This document shows, one piece after another, positions 17,510 through 25,777 of a DNA stretch of 64,000 nucleotides (the stretch's first letter is position 1; the number at the start of each line of letters is the position of its first letter). The notes beneath the pieces are model-generated. The model was not told the DNA's origin and searched no databases. It worked only from the letters and a program-made list of their open reading frames with translations. The stretch is from Kistimonas sp964291505 (GTDB lineage: Bacteria > Pseudomonadota > Gammaproteobacteria > Pseudomonadales > Endozoicomonadaceae): positions 620,001-684,000 of the forward strand of contig OZ220199.1 of assembly GCA_964291505.2 (NCBI GenBank). The letters run 5' to 3'. The translations under genes and the position numbers were made by a program.

Positions 17510-17851
17510 TTACTGCTTGACTGACACTGCATCCAGATGAAGTGCCAGCCATACGGTTTCCTCTTCGGGTGATGTCCATTCCACTCGATGGCGGCAATGG
17601 GCTGGCAGGAGAATATAGTCGCCGGCTTCCATGTTTGCCAACGCATCCCGACCATCAATACGCAGCTGTGCGGCGCCCCTAACGACCATGACCCATTCAT
17701 CGTGTGCCTGGTCATACCACTCACCTTCTGGCGTGATGTGCCCGCGAGACAGGATACGCTCAAGCTTTACGCCCTTGCGCTCCAGCAAAGGCTCGAAATA
17801 TTCATCATCCGTTTGATACAGGCGTTGCGCAAAGAGGTTGTCGAGTTTCAT
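17510..17851 (-). CDS. cupin-domain protein
   Basis: This 113-residue single-domain cupin carries the two motifs of the fold: EWVMVVRGAAQLRIDG (motif 1, with fewer His than usual) and GDYILLPAHCRHRVEW (motif 2, with His residues). Preceding HDEW may supply metal ligands. Cupins bind small ligands or act as metal-dependent enzymes; no substrate can be inferred. The start ATG 17851 is chosen over a TTG at 17869; neither has a good Shine-Dalgarno sequence. It is the first gene of a two-gene operon with the 312-residue exported protein. Confidence 0.85.
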   Translation of the reverse strand: MKLDNLFAQRLYQTDDEYFEPLLERKGVKLERILSRGHITPEGEWYDQAHDEWVMVVRGAAQLRIDGRDALANMEAGDYILLPAHCRHRVEWTSPEEETVWLALHLDAVSVKQ

Positions 17852-17939
17852 GGGCTGGTTCAGTTCCAAAACAGCAAATACTGACCTACTGAATTATCAG
17901 GTTTGGGGCGACACTGGCAAGAAAAGGAATGCGCCCTCT

Positions 17940-18251
17940 CTATTGAGGGCCATTATGGGGCATCTGCACAGCCTTACCGGCGATCTCGGTAAAATGGGAG
18001 TCCAGCTCCGGGAGCGACCAGTCCTCTGGATATTTTTGCGCCAGCGCTTCAAGCAGAGCGGAATACTGTTGGGACGGTTTGTTCAAGAGGTACAGCAGGA
18101 AGGTGTAGATCCTGTCCCCCACCTGCTTGTTAAAGGCCTGCTTCTGCTCATCGGTAATCGTACCTTTACCGTGAAGCTCATCCACAATGCCATTTTCGAG
18201 ACAGTTGGCTGCAATGATCAGCGCCAGTTGCTTGACGGTATCTTCGTTCAT
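17940..18251 (-). CDS. small helical protein of unknown function
   Basis: This 103-residue acidic protein is predicted helical throughout. The start ATG 18251 (MNEDTVKQLALI) has AGGAAGG upstream and fits better than an earlier in-frame codon at 18311. The sequence has Leu-rich amphipathic stretches (TFLLYLLNKPSQQYSALLEALAQ) and a single Cys in ANCLENG. It is separate from the YgjH-like gene by about 100 bases. A short hairpin (17933-17938 with 17945-17950) overlaps its stop. I recognise no family. Confidence 0.65.
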   Translation of the reverse strand: MNEDTVKQLALIIAANCLENGIVDELHGKGTITDEQKQAFNKQVGDRIYTFLLYLLNKPSQQYSALLEALAQKYPEDWSLPELDSHFTEIAGKAVQMPHNGPQ

Positions 18252-18348
18252 CCTGAACGCACCTTCCTGATGGTTATATATAAAAACTAGCTGGAAACCA
18301 CCGTTGATCAAGCCATCACCGGATATTTCCCGGCCGCATCAAGCCGGC

Positions 18349-18684
18349 TTAGGTCACAGGGCAACCGGCCGCCATGGATTGTTCAGGCATCAGCAGGCGA
18401 CATTGAGCGCCATCCTCGGTTTCCGCACACAACAACATGCATTCAGACAGCTCGCCGCGCATTTTGGCCGGTTTCAGGTTAGTCAGCACAACGACGTCAC
18501 GCCCCAACAATTCATCTGACGTGTAATAGTCGACCAGGCTGGTCACTGTCTGCCGGGGTTTTTCCTCTCCAATATCAATTTGTACCTTGTAGAGCTTTTC
18601 CGTATCAGGCACCCGCTCAACAGATAATACCTTGCCAACACGAATATCGAGCTTTTTGAAATCGGCAAAACTGACGTCTGACAT
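18349..18684 (-). CDS. tRNA-binding domain protein, YgjH-like
   Basis: This 111-residue protein is a free-standing tRNA-binding (OB-fold) domain related to the C terminus of methionyl-tRNA synthetase and to CsaA. It aligns closely with E. coli YgjH: FADFKKLDIRVGKVLSVERV at the start, then QTVTSLVDYY, VVVLTNLKPAKMRGELSECM and LLCAETEDG. The start at ATG 18684 is set by this alignment and by GGGAAAGG just upstream; a longer frame to 18879 would add an unrelated N terminus that runs over a terminator. It likely binds tRNA or related RNA structures as a dimer in the cytosol; physiological role is not established. Confidence 0.88.
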   Translation of the reverse strand: MSDVSFADFKKLDIRVGKVLSVERVPDTEKLYKVQIDIGEEKPRQTVTSLVDYYTSDELLGRDVVVLTNLKPAKMRGELSECMLLCAETEDGAQCRLLMPEQSMAAGCPVT

Positions 18685-18793
18685 AACCTTTCCCGGTCGA
18701 ATACAGGAAAAAGAATGATTATGAAGACTAACGGAAGAATGAGGAAACGGGCGATTCAGTCTATGTGGCCGATGCCTGACGCGCATCAACAAA

Positions 18794-18816
18794 ACTGCCG
18801 CCATAATGGCGGCAGT
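18794..18816 (-). terminator. Rho-independent terminator after the deacetylase gene
   Basis: Arms 18794-18803 and 18807-18816 form a perfect 10-bp stem with a 3-nt loop. On the minus strand the stem is followed by TTTTG. It lies 23 bases after the deacetylase stop. Confidence 0.75.
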
Positions 18817-18839
18817 GATCCTGAAGAACAACCACGAGG

Positions 18840-19898
18840 TTAATCGAGCGCCTTGCCCTCTGGGGTCAGACGCAGCCAATCATGAGAATACCAGTAATAA
18901 CGACGGCCACTCTGGTCTGGCGCCGTACAGTTGAAACGGGAACGTCCCGGTTGAATCGCCTTTTCTGACTGAATCTGGAAAGTCGTTTTTTCCGCATCCA
19001 GCCAGTTGATCTTGAGACTTTCTCCCAGACCATAGCAGGCCAGCAATTTTTTCTGATAATCCCCACCAGCCAGCGTCAGCTGCAAAACCGGGGTTGTGTT
19101 GTTTTCATCAATCAGACTGCTGTCTGGCGTTTTCCCACTGACCGGTAACGGCAGTGTATTAACTTTAGTGATAAAGGAATCCATCGCCGCATAAGCGCCC
19201 CCCATCGGGAACCGGGGCAGCTTGGTGAAATCAGATAAAGCCCCAACCGGGCCTGACTGTTGGCCAAATCCCACGAACCCCATCTGCCCAATCAGCTGAC
19301 GCAAGGGAGGCACTGTCTCACCGTAGGGCCAGGCAAACATCTTCAGGTCCTGTCCGGTCTTTTCGCTGATAATTTTCTCCGCAGTCTCGATGTCCTTGTG
19401 GATTCTGTTTAACCAGGCCTGCTCATCTTCACCTTTGTTACGTTCAACCAGGTGGCCATGACTAACACCATGATTGGCGATGGACGCGCCATCTTTCACC
19501 ATCTCATTCAATTGTTGCCAACTCAGGGCTTCGCCATACCCACGGTCAACCGCATCCGTATTCACAAAAATAGTGAATGGATAACCATGTTTCTTCAGTA
19601 AGGGAAAGGCTTCACGGTAAATGGAGATATAAGCATCATCAAAGGTAATCGCTACCGTACGGTCAGACAGTGCTTGATGTGTACGAATCCGCTTAATGAC
19701 ATCAGGCAATGCCATTACGGTGAAGCCGTTATCCTTCAGATAAGACAAATGCTCCTCAAACTGCGCAGGCGTCACGCTGGTGCTGCGAGGAGTGTTATCA
19801 CTGACATGGTGATATTGCAGGATCACTGCATGATCGGCCGCAAAGACGCGGGCAGATAACAGCAGTAACAACGAAAGAATGGTTGATAAGCGCAGCAA
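18840..19898 (-). CDS. exported polysaccharide deacetylase (NodB family)
   Basis: This 352-residue protein has a signal peptide (LRLSTILSLLLLLSARVFA) and a carbohydrate esterase 4 domain. It shows LQYHHVSD at the first strand, TFDDAY (motif 1, catalytic base and metal Asp), and NHGVSHGH (motif 2, metal His residues), then WPYGE. The family removes N- or O-acetyl groups from glycans such as poly-GlcNAc or peptidoglycan; the substrate here is open. The C-terminal 110 residues are an extra beta-rich domain. TTG 19898 is chosen because GAAGGA lies nine bases upstream; an earlier in-frame TTG at 19919 has no Shine-Dalgarno sequence. Confidence 0.88.
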   Translation of the reverse strand: MLRLSTILSLLLLLSARVFAADHAVILQYHHVSDNTPRSTSVTPAQFEEHLSYLKDNGFTVMALPDVIKRIRTHQALSDRTVAITFDDAYISIYREAFPLLKKHGYPFTIFVNTDAVDRGYGEALSWQQLNEMVKDGASIANHGVSHGHLVERNKGEDEQAWLNRIHKDIETAEKIISEKTGQDLKMFAWPYGETVPPLRQLIGQMGFVGFGQQSGPVGALSDFTKLPRFPMGGAYAAMDSFITKVNTLPLPVSGKTPDSSLIDENNTTPVLQLTLAGGDYQKKLLACYGLGESLKINWLDAEKTTFQIQSEKAIQPGRSRFNCTAPDQSGRRYYWYSHDWLRLTPEGKALD

Positions 19899-20151
19899 AC
19901 TCGAGATTCCTTCAGGCAATTATTATCGATATTGTCTCAAAGTTGTCCGATGACGGTTATTGCCGTACACGACCGTAATGCTGCGGTTTCTAGCAGGATG
20001 GCCGACGGAAACCGTCTATTCAGGGCATCATAACGTCAGTTTTGACGAAAGCACACCCCAATAGACGCGATCACACCGGCAATGCTCTTATTTCTGTTGA
20101 CGATGCCTGAATACGGCAGGCGCCGGGTTCACTCTCATGGTCGACGTTAGT

Positions 20152-21015
20152 TCAGGCCCATTTTCGGATCAGGCCTTCCTGCGTAGACGACGCCACCAAC
20201 CGCCCCTGGCGATCAAACAACTGTCCACGGACAAAGCCACGCCCCCCAGAGGCGGAAGGACTTTCCATTGCATACAGTAACCAGTCATCCATCCGGAAAT
20301 CCCGGTGGAACCACATGGAATGATCCAGACTGGCAACCTGCATATTCTTCTTCCAGAAAGACACGCCGTGCGGCTCCAGGGATGTTGGCAGAAAATTGAA
20401 GTCTGACGCATAAGCCAGCAGATATTTGTGTACTCGTAGATCGTCTGGCAACTTGCCCGCCGCCTTCAGCCAGATATAACGGACCGGATCACGCTTTTCA
20501 GGCTGCAGTGGATTGTTGGGATTCACAGGGCGTATATCAATCGGCTTATCGCAGGTCATCTTGTCTCGGATGGATTCCGGAATAAACTGCTCAAACCGTC
20601 TGACCAGTTCCAACTCCGATGTCACACCGTCAGGTCCATCCACTTCCGGCATGACAGGCTTCTGGTGAGCAAAACCTTCCTCGTCTATCTGGAAAGACGC
20701 CGCCAGATTAAAAATGGATTTGCCATTCTGGATCGCAACAACACGACGGGTAGTAAAACTCTTGCCATCCCGCGCATTATCCACTTCGTAGACAATCGGC
20801 TGGCGGGCATTTCCCGGGCGCAGGAAATAGCAGTGAAAGGAATGCAGGCCGCGATCTTCATTGACGGTCTGCTTGGCAGCAGACAACGCCTGCCCGATAA
20901 CCTGTCCGCCAAACACATTGCCGAAACCGAGATCCTGGCTCTGGCCTCGAAAAATGCCTTCTTCAATACGTTCCAGTTTCAACAGGTCCAGAAGTTCTGT
21001 CAGTACACTGCTCAT
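20152..21015 (-). CDS. tesB: acyl-CoA thioesterase II
   Basis: This 287-residue double-hotdog enzyme hydrolyses medium- to long-chain acyl-CoA to free fatty acid and CoA. It matches E. coli TesB: FRGQSQDLGFGNVFGGQVIGQAL at the N terminus (trimmed here), LHSFHCYFLRPG, the YASDFNFLPT segment with the catalytic Asp, DHSMWFHRDF, and SASGGRGFVRG with ASSTQEGLIR near the end carrying the active-site Thr and Gln context. AAGGAG lies about seven bases before the ATG. Confidence 0.95.
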   Translation of the reverse strand: MSSVLTELLDLLKLERIEEGIFRGQSQDLGFGNVFGGQVIGQALSAAKQTVNEDRGLHSFHCYFLRPGNARQPIVYEVDNARDGKSFTTRRVVAIQNGKSIFNLAASFQIDEEGFAHQKPVMPEVDGPDGVTSELELVRRFEQFIPESIRDKMTCDKPIDIRPVNPNNPLQPEKRDPVRYIWLKAAGKLPDDLRVHKYLLAYASDFNFLPTSLEPHGVSFWKKNMQVASLDHSMWFHRDFRMDDWLLYAMESPSASGGRGFVRGQLFDRQGRLVASSTQEGLIRKWA

Positions 21016-21074
21016 TCATAAACTCCTTGCACTTCGCCTGCCTGTACAGGTCATGCCTGAGGCCTGGTCGATTA

Positions 21075-21806
21075 TTATGATGTCCGATGTTTTTTCGACG
21101 ACTGACGGATTTTTTCATACCAGTCGGAAGGATCTACCAGAAGACCGTTGTCATCAATCGCTGGATAAGCCGCCTGTCGTTCATCACAGTAGCGGGCCAG
21201 TTCCGGATAACACCAACGGAAGAGTGTCCTGCGATAACACTCTGGTTCCAGGCGACTACGACGGTACAAACCTTGACGTTCACGCTGACGCATGGCCTCC
21301 GCAAGAATAATCGCCGCAGCCACGGAAACATTGTACGACTCCACCATGCCCTGCATGGGAATGATGACATGCTCGTCTGCCAGGTCCGCACCGGTTTCGC
21401 TCACACCGTATTTTTCAGCCCCCATCAACAATACACAGGGCACTGTAAAATCCAGCTCATGATACGGCTTTGCCCGCTCTGAGAAATGCGCAGCATAGAC
21501 TTTGAAGCGCCGTTCCCGAAAATGTCGAATGCCGTCGTCAATACTGTTGTGCGTGGCGACATTGACCCAGCGGTTGCTCCCCATGGAACGACGCCGCAAC
21601 TGACGGGCCCGTACGGGTGATTGGGAAAGATGAACCGTATCAATACCCACGGCATCGCAGGTACGCAGAATGGCAGCCAGGTTATGGGCTTTGTGCACCT
21701 GATCAGTCAACAACGCCAGATCCGGCTGACGACGGTCAAGCGCGATCCGCAGCTTCTGGAAACGTTCCGGTGTCATGGTGGTCTGCATCGGGTATGGGAC
21801 AGGCAT
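21075..21806 (-). CDS. trmH: tRNA (guanosine-18-2'-O)-methyltransferase
   Basis: This SPOUT-class enzyme (243 residues from the ATG at 21806) 2'-O-methylates G18 in the D-loop of tRNAs. Family motifs are clear: VHKAHNLAAILRTCDAVG (motif 1), LLMGAEKYGVS (motif 2), and IIPMQGMVESYNVSVAAA (motif 3, the trefoil-knot SAM site). A C-terminal helical extension follows, as in E. coli TrmH. Alignment suggests translation may begin at the internal ATG 21776 (MTPERFQKL); no start shows a good Shine-Dalgarno sequence. It lies 56 bases downstream of ddl and may share its transcript. Confidence 0.93.
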   Translation of the reverse strand: MPVPYPMQTTMTPERFQKLRIALDRRQPDLALLTDQVHKAHNLAAILRTCDAVGIDTVHLSQSPVRARQLRRRSMGSNRWVNVATHNSIDDGIRHFRERRFKVYAAHFSERAKPYHELDFTVPCVLLMGAEKYGVSETGADLADEHVIIPMQGMVESYNVSVAAAIILAEAMRQRERQGLYRRSRLEPECYRRTLFRWCYPELARYCDERQAAYPAIDDNGLLVDPSDWYEKIRQSSKKHRTS

Positions 21807-21862
21807 TGTAAAAACATTGCCTGCAACAGGGCAACCGATACGTACAACTACCGACCAACTAT

Positions 21863-22828
21863 TTAGGCGTAGGATGATCCACGGGCCAATGCCCGTTCCA
21901 CTAATGCCACCAGTACGTCATCAAACGCCAGCCCCGCGGCCTCGGCAGCATCCGGCAACAGACTGGTTGGCGTCAGCCCGGGAATGGTATTGAGCTCCAG
22001 AAAAACAGGATCCTTGTCGTCTGGAACCATAAAATCCGCACGGGCAAAGTCCCTGCACCCCAGGACCTCGAAGGCCTTAACCGCATAGGCTTCACAGAGT
22101 TGATACTGATGATCCGTCAGTCGGGCAGGAATGATGTGCTCGCTCCGCCCCGGCGTGTATTTTTCATCATACCCATAACCGGTTAGGCGGGCGTCTTCAG
22201 GCAAGCAGATTTCAATGACTGGCAACGGCATGACCGTCGGATGTTCCAGCACCGAAACCGTGGCTTCTTTCCCAGGCACCATGGACTCCACCAGCACATC
22301 GGATTCTACGGAAAACGCCTCCCTGAATGCGAGCTCCAGCTCATCAGCCTGCCTGACCAGCGATGTGCCAAGGGACGAACCCTGCGAACGGGGTTTGATC
22401 ACAACCGAACGCCCCAGCTGTTCCAGTGCGGTTTGAACGGCTTTGTCGATCCCCTCCTCCCGCTTGACCACCAGATCACGGGCAAGGGGAATGCCATGCG
22501 CTTTCAGCAACTGTTTGGTGAGCAGTTTATCCATGGCCAGGGCACTGGCTGTGACACCTGACCCGACATAGGGAATCTGCATAATTTCCAGTAAACCCTG
22601 GATGGTGCCATCCTCACCCGGCGGGCCATGCAGTACAGGAAACGCCACATCCGGTGCCAGACGGTGAAGCTCCACTGCAATGGCAGGGGTTAACTCCAGC
22701 ACATGCAGGTCTGGATAATGATGCCTGAGCGCCGCCTGTACCCGCCCAACAGACAGACGCGACACCGCCGCTTCTGACGAAGGTCCACCACAGATCAGCG
22801 CAACGCGGGGACAGGACAGGCTGGACAT
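21863..22828 (-). CDS. ddl: D-alanine--D-alanine ligase
   Basis: This 321-residue ATP-grasp enzyme joins two D-alanines for the peptidoglycan stem peptide. It has the N-terminal CGGPSSEAAVS motif, HGPPGEDGTIQG, the ATP-grasp lysine segment VVIKPRSQGSSLG, and the metal-binding end FLELNTIPGLTPTSLLP. Length is slightly above that of E. coli DdlB. GGAAG precedes the ATG by six bases. It is not in a division/cell-wall (dcw) cluster here, so it may be the DdlA-like paralogue. Confidence 0.95.
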   Translation of the reverse strand: MSSLSCPRVALICGGPSSEAAVSRLSVGRVQAALRHHYPDLHVLELTPAIAVELHRLAPDVAFPVLHGPPGEDGTIQGLLEIMQIPYVGSGVTASALAMDKLLTKQLLKAHGIPLARDLVVKREEGIDKAVQTALEQLGRSVVIKPRSQGSSLGTSLVRQADELELAFREAFSVESDVLVESMVPGKEATVSVLEHPTVMPLPVIEICLPEDARLTGYGYDEKYTPGRSEHIIPARLTDHQYQLCEAYAVKAFEVLGCRDFARADFMVPDDKDPVFLELNTIPGLTPTSLLPDAAEAAGLAFDDVLVALVERALARGSSYA

Positions 22829-22970
22829 AATTTACTTCCAGAAAACAGGGACTGCCGTCACACAGCCATGGCAAAGCTGTAAACATAGAAACCAACAGCT
22901 AAAAATGCCACTGGCAATCCCGCACGGTCTCACCGACAATAGCGCCCATGCCTGTGCCGGAATGATAACC

Positions 22971-23288
22971 ATGATTGAAAGCCGTACCCCGGCCCATGTG
23001 GCCTATGCCCTGATTGCCCTGAGTATTCCCACGGCATTCCCGATGTTGGTCGCTGTTATCATGGCCTATGTTTACCGTGCCCGGACGGATGATGCCCTGC
23101 TCTATGCGCACTATACGTGGCAGATCAGAACCTTCTGGATCAACCTGTTGCTGGCGATTATCGGCCTGGGCCTGACCCTGCTGCTGATCGGCTATCTGGT
23201 CCTGTTTCTGAACCAGCTCTATCTCTTGTATCGTTTGGTGGTGGGATGGTACCGGTTATCGCAGGAACGTTATCCGGTTGAGTGGTAA
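22971..23288 (+). CDS. small membrane protein, DUF4870-like
   Basis: This protein of about 105 residues has three hydrophobic helices (roughly residues 10-30, 50-75 and 78-95 from ATG 22971). The layout, with YAHYTWQIRTFWINLL between helices one and two, is that of the DUF4870/Tic20-like small membrane protein family of unknown role. Start choice is uncertain: in-frame ATGs at 22905, 22962 and 22971 are possible, and 22971 has GGA about nine bases upstream. It is divergent from ddl. Confidence 0.7.
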   Translation: MIESRTPAHVAYALIALSIPTAFPMLVAVIMAYVYRARTDDALLYAHYTWQIRTFWINLLLAIIGLGLTLLLIGYLVLFLNQLYLLYRLVVGWYRLSQERYPVEW

Positions 23289-23310
23289 ATCGTGACAATA
23301 GAAGCACACA

Positions 23311-23325
23311 TTTCCTGACAGGAAA
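23311..23325. promoter_or_regulatory. short inverted repeat TTTCCTG-N-CAGGAAA
   Basis: Perfect 7-bp arms flank a single base, 23 bases after the DUF4870-like stop and 133 bases upstream of the hydrolase-PilZ gene. It might be an operator; it is too short and T-poor for a terminator. Confidence 0.3.
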
Positions 23326-23343
23326 CGCGGAGGGGCAGCAAGG

Positions 23344-23370
23344 GTATACACATCGATAGAATATGTATAC
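23344..23370. promoter_or_regulatory. inverted repeat upstream of the hydrolase-PilZ gene
   Basis: Left arm GTATACACAT (23344-23353) and right arm ATATGTATAC (23361-23370) match at nine of ten positions around a 7-bp spacer. TATACT at 23366-23371 overlaps the right arm and could serve as a -10 box, though no -35 is apparent. A regulator binding the repeat would block the -10. Confidence 0.35.
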
Positions 23371-23457
23371 TATCCAACACTATCGTACCAATGGATGTTC
23401 GGTACAACACAACAATAAGAAACCACTGCCAAAAAGTGGGCCGTCAGGGACAATACC

Positions 23458-24738
23458 ATGGAATATACCCGCGCCTTCAGTCCTCGCATGCTGGACGCAG
23501 AGCCTATCTCCATCGAGTTCGGGCAATGGCTGTTGCAATACCAGGCTTTTTCCAATCCCGCCAATGACCATCGAACACCCGTTGTTTTCCTTTCCGGCGC
23601 ATTTCAGAACTTTCGCAGTTTTCGGCATGAAGTCGAAGTTTTCCTTCAGGATTTTCCAGTGATTCTACTGGATCTACCCTCTCAAGGTTCGAATCCTCAG
23701 CTGGTACCAGATCTGTCGTTGGAAGACATGGCCTGCCTGCTGAAAGGATTTCTGGATGTCTGCGGTCTTGAACGTATCAACCTGATCGGTATTTCCTACG
23801 GTTCACTCCTTGCCAGCCTGTTTGCCACAGAATTCCCAGAGCGTATTGAAAAACTGTTACTCAGTGGTACGACGCCCATGGGCCGCCCTGCCCTGATGCG
23901 TACATTGGAAGAATCCCTGCATCTCTGCAGGGAAGGTCGTATCAAGGAGTTCGCTGCCGGTTGCGTCACCACGATGATCAACCATTATCATGTGGAACAG
24001 ACCGGGTTAGGACGAACACACCAGAAGCTGCTGTTTCGCCAGGTTTTCCGTCTGGATGAAGCCGAGCGCGAACGTTTTCTTCAGAACACGCAGCGTCTGA
24101 TCGACTTCAAGGGCTTCGATAAATATCCGCAATGCCCCACCCTGGTTGCCACGGGTGAATACGATCACTTCACCCTGCCCTGTGAAAACGCAGCCTTTGC
24201 CCTGCGCTGCCCTCGCTCAACATTCGCACTGATACACAATGCCGACCACATGAGCATCTTTTCCCGCAGGGAGGGTACCTGCCGGTTGTTTTACCATTTT
24301 CTAACCGGACGCCCACTCAGTAGCTGCAAGGATTTCCAGGTTATGAATCGGGTCGCCATGGTCACCATGGAGCGACGAATCAGCCCCCGACTGGTCCCCA
24401 TTCGTAACGGCGCCTGTATCCTGAAAACAGAGAGTGGTGAAAAAATCGCAGCCCGCATTGACGATATCAATTTCTTTGGAACCCGGCTCTCACTGAAAGA
24501 AAACCGCACACTGGACTTAGACGAACGCAATCTCGAATTGCAGATTGACAGCATCGGCGTATCCCTGTCGGTTCATGTCCTGGAACAGGATGATGACCAG
24601 TTACGGGGCCATTTTATCCATATAGATCTGCAGACAGCGGAGCAATTCAGACAGTATCTCAACGATGACAGCTATTTCATGGACCAACAGCCATTAGCGC
24701 TGTTTGAGGAAGAGCTTGTCGCCGATATTGCAGGATAA
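23458..24738 (+). CDS. alpha/beta hydrolase fused to a PilZ domain
   Basis: This 426-residue protein joins an alpha/beta-hydrolase fold (about 1-285) to a C-terminal PilZ-like domain (about 300-410). The hydrolase has GISYGS with the nucleophile Ser, a late acid in TGEYDHFT and the His in HNADHMS, so a complete triad is plausible. PilZ domains bind cyclic di-GMP through RxxxR and D/NxSxxG: here RISPR (about 306-310) and DINFFG (about 336-341), the second motif with Asn in place of the usual Ser. The layout suggests an esterase or lipase whose activity or location responds to c-di-GMP. There is no signal peptide, so it should be cytosolic. Confidence 0.85.
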   Translation: MEYTRAFSPRMLDAEPISIEFGQWLLQYQAFSNPANDHRTPVVFLSGAFQNFRSFRHEVEVFLQDFPVILLDLPSQGSNPQLVPDLSLEDMACLLKGFLDVCGLERINLIGISYGSLLASLFATEFPERIEKLLLSGTTPMGRPALMRTLEESLHLCREGRIKEFAAGCVTTMINHYHVEQTGLGRTHQKLLFRQVFRLDEAERERFLQNTQRLIDFKGFDKYPQCPTLVATGEYDHFTLPCENAAFALRCPRSTFALIHNADHMSIFSRREGTCRLFYHFLTGRPLSSCKDFQVMNRVAMVTMERRISPRLVPIRNGACILKTESGEKIAARIDDINFFGTRLSLKENRTLDLDERNLELQIDSIGVSLSVHVLEQDDDQLRGHFIHIDLQTAEQFRQYLNDDSYFMDQQPLALFEEELVADIAG

Positions 24739-24748
24739 CCGTCTGTCA

Positions 24749-24779
24749 GGAAGCCGCTGTCGATCAGACTGCGGCTTCC
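24749..24779. terminator. hairpin between convergent genes
   Basis: Nine-base perfect arms (24749-24757 and 24771-24779) enclose a 13-nt loop that overlaps the stop codon of the minus-strand methyltransferase. It has no T run, so it may be a bidirectional stop of modest strength. Confidence 0.45.
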
Positions 24780-25636
24780 ACGATCCTCACGGCACTGGGC
24801 ATCTCAAGCCGTTTCAAGGGCAAGCTGTCGTAATAGCTGGCAGGATTATGCACCTTGATATCGGCAAACCCACAATCGGAAAAGCCAGCCTCTATATCCT
24901 GATCATTACGATAATGAAGGGGGTAACCGCCCCGGGTTAATAAACCCACAACCTTTTGCGCAAACTGCACCCAGCGATAGAGAGGGTGCTCCTGAAGGTC
25001 TGGATAGATTTCAGTTAGATAAATACCCTTGGGAAACGTCACAAGATTATCTGCCAGTCGTTTCCAGAAATCTGTAATCACCGGTAATTCAAAATAGTTC
25101 ACCAACCCTTCGGTAATAACCAGTACAGGCTTGGAGGTATCAAGGTTGGAAAAAAGTGCAGAGAGACTATCCGCCCCTTCTTGCGCAAGAATATTGCATT
25201 CAGCCACCTGATGGCGATCAGACAACAGATCATGCTGCGAAAGATAGCGCCGCTTTCTGGCGGCCATATCCGGCAAATCGGCTTCAATATAGCGCAGGGA
25301 GTCACCATACTTCCGCATGAAGCAGGCGCCCCTCGGAGACATACCTGCCGCGATCTCAATGACCTGACAAACGCCTTGCTGCTCAATGGCACGGGAAAGC
25401 AGTTCATCAATGATGAGGTGTCGCTCCAGCAGAAATGTTTCTATATCTGCCCCGGCGACAGCGCGAATCAAGGCATTCACCGGCGCCAGTGCCCCATAGC
25501 TCAATTTTCCCTTAAACGAGTAGAGTTCCGGTAACGACAAACCGTGACGAAACCAGACGTGACCGGTATAAAGTGCGCTGATACTGATACGGGAAGTATC
25601 CACCTCAGGGGTGAAATTTGCAGAGGGAGACATCAT
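24764..25636 (-). CDS. SAM-dependent methyltransferase, LCMT/PPM-like (COG3315 type)
   Basis: This protein of about 290 residues resembles the leucine carboxyl methyltransferase-like group often annotated as O-methyltransferases of polyketide pathways. SAM-binding features are VIEIAAGMSPRG (glycine-rich loop) and RYIEADLPDM (acid at the end of strand 2), then VLVITEGLVNYF, the conserved TEG segment of the family. Its substrate is unknown. ATGs at 25636 and 25633 are both possible; a longer frame to 25681 adds an unlikely basic leader. It is divergent from the DedA-PAP2 gene, with about 140 bases between. Confidence 0.8.
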   Translation of the reverse strand: MMSPSANFTPEVDTSRISISALYTGHVWFRHGLSLPELYSFKGKLSYGALAPVNALIRAVAGADIETFLLERHLIIDELLSRAIEQQGVCQVIEIAAGMSPRGACFMRKYGDSLRYIEADLPDMAARKRRYLSQHDLLSDRHQVAECNILAQEGADSLSALFSNLDTSKPVLVITEGLVNYFELPVITDFWKRLADNLVTFPKGIYLTEIYPDLQEHPLYRWVQFAQKVVGLLTRGGYPLHYRNDQDIEAGFSDCGFADIKVHNPASYYDSLPLKRLEMPSAVRIVEAAV

Positions 25637-25777
25637 AGTCTTCTTTATATACGCTTTTATCATTATTTTAAGGGCGAGCATAACGAGGCGTGATTAAGCA
25701 CGCAAGTTCCGATTAAGCAGTGGAAAGAGACCCATGACACAGCGTTTGCCTGTTCACGAGGTTCCGGCAGGTACCGT

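Noticed and set aside
18685..18879. N-terminal extension of the YgjH-like gene
   Set aside because: The extension crosses the terminator of the upstream gene and has no counterpart in E. coli YgjH; ATG 18684 fits the family start.
23686..23696. GGTTCGAATCC, identical to a tRNA T-loop consensus
   Set aside because: It lies inside the hydrolase-PilZ coding frame and no acceptor stem, anticodon arm or D-arm can be folded around it.
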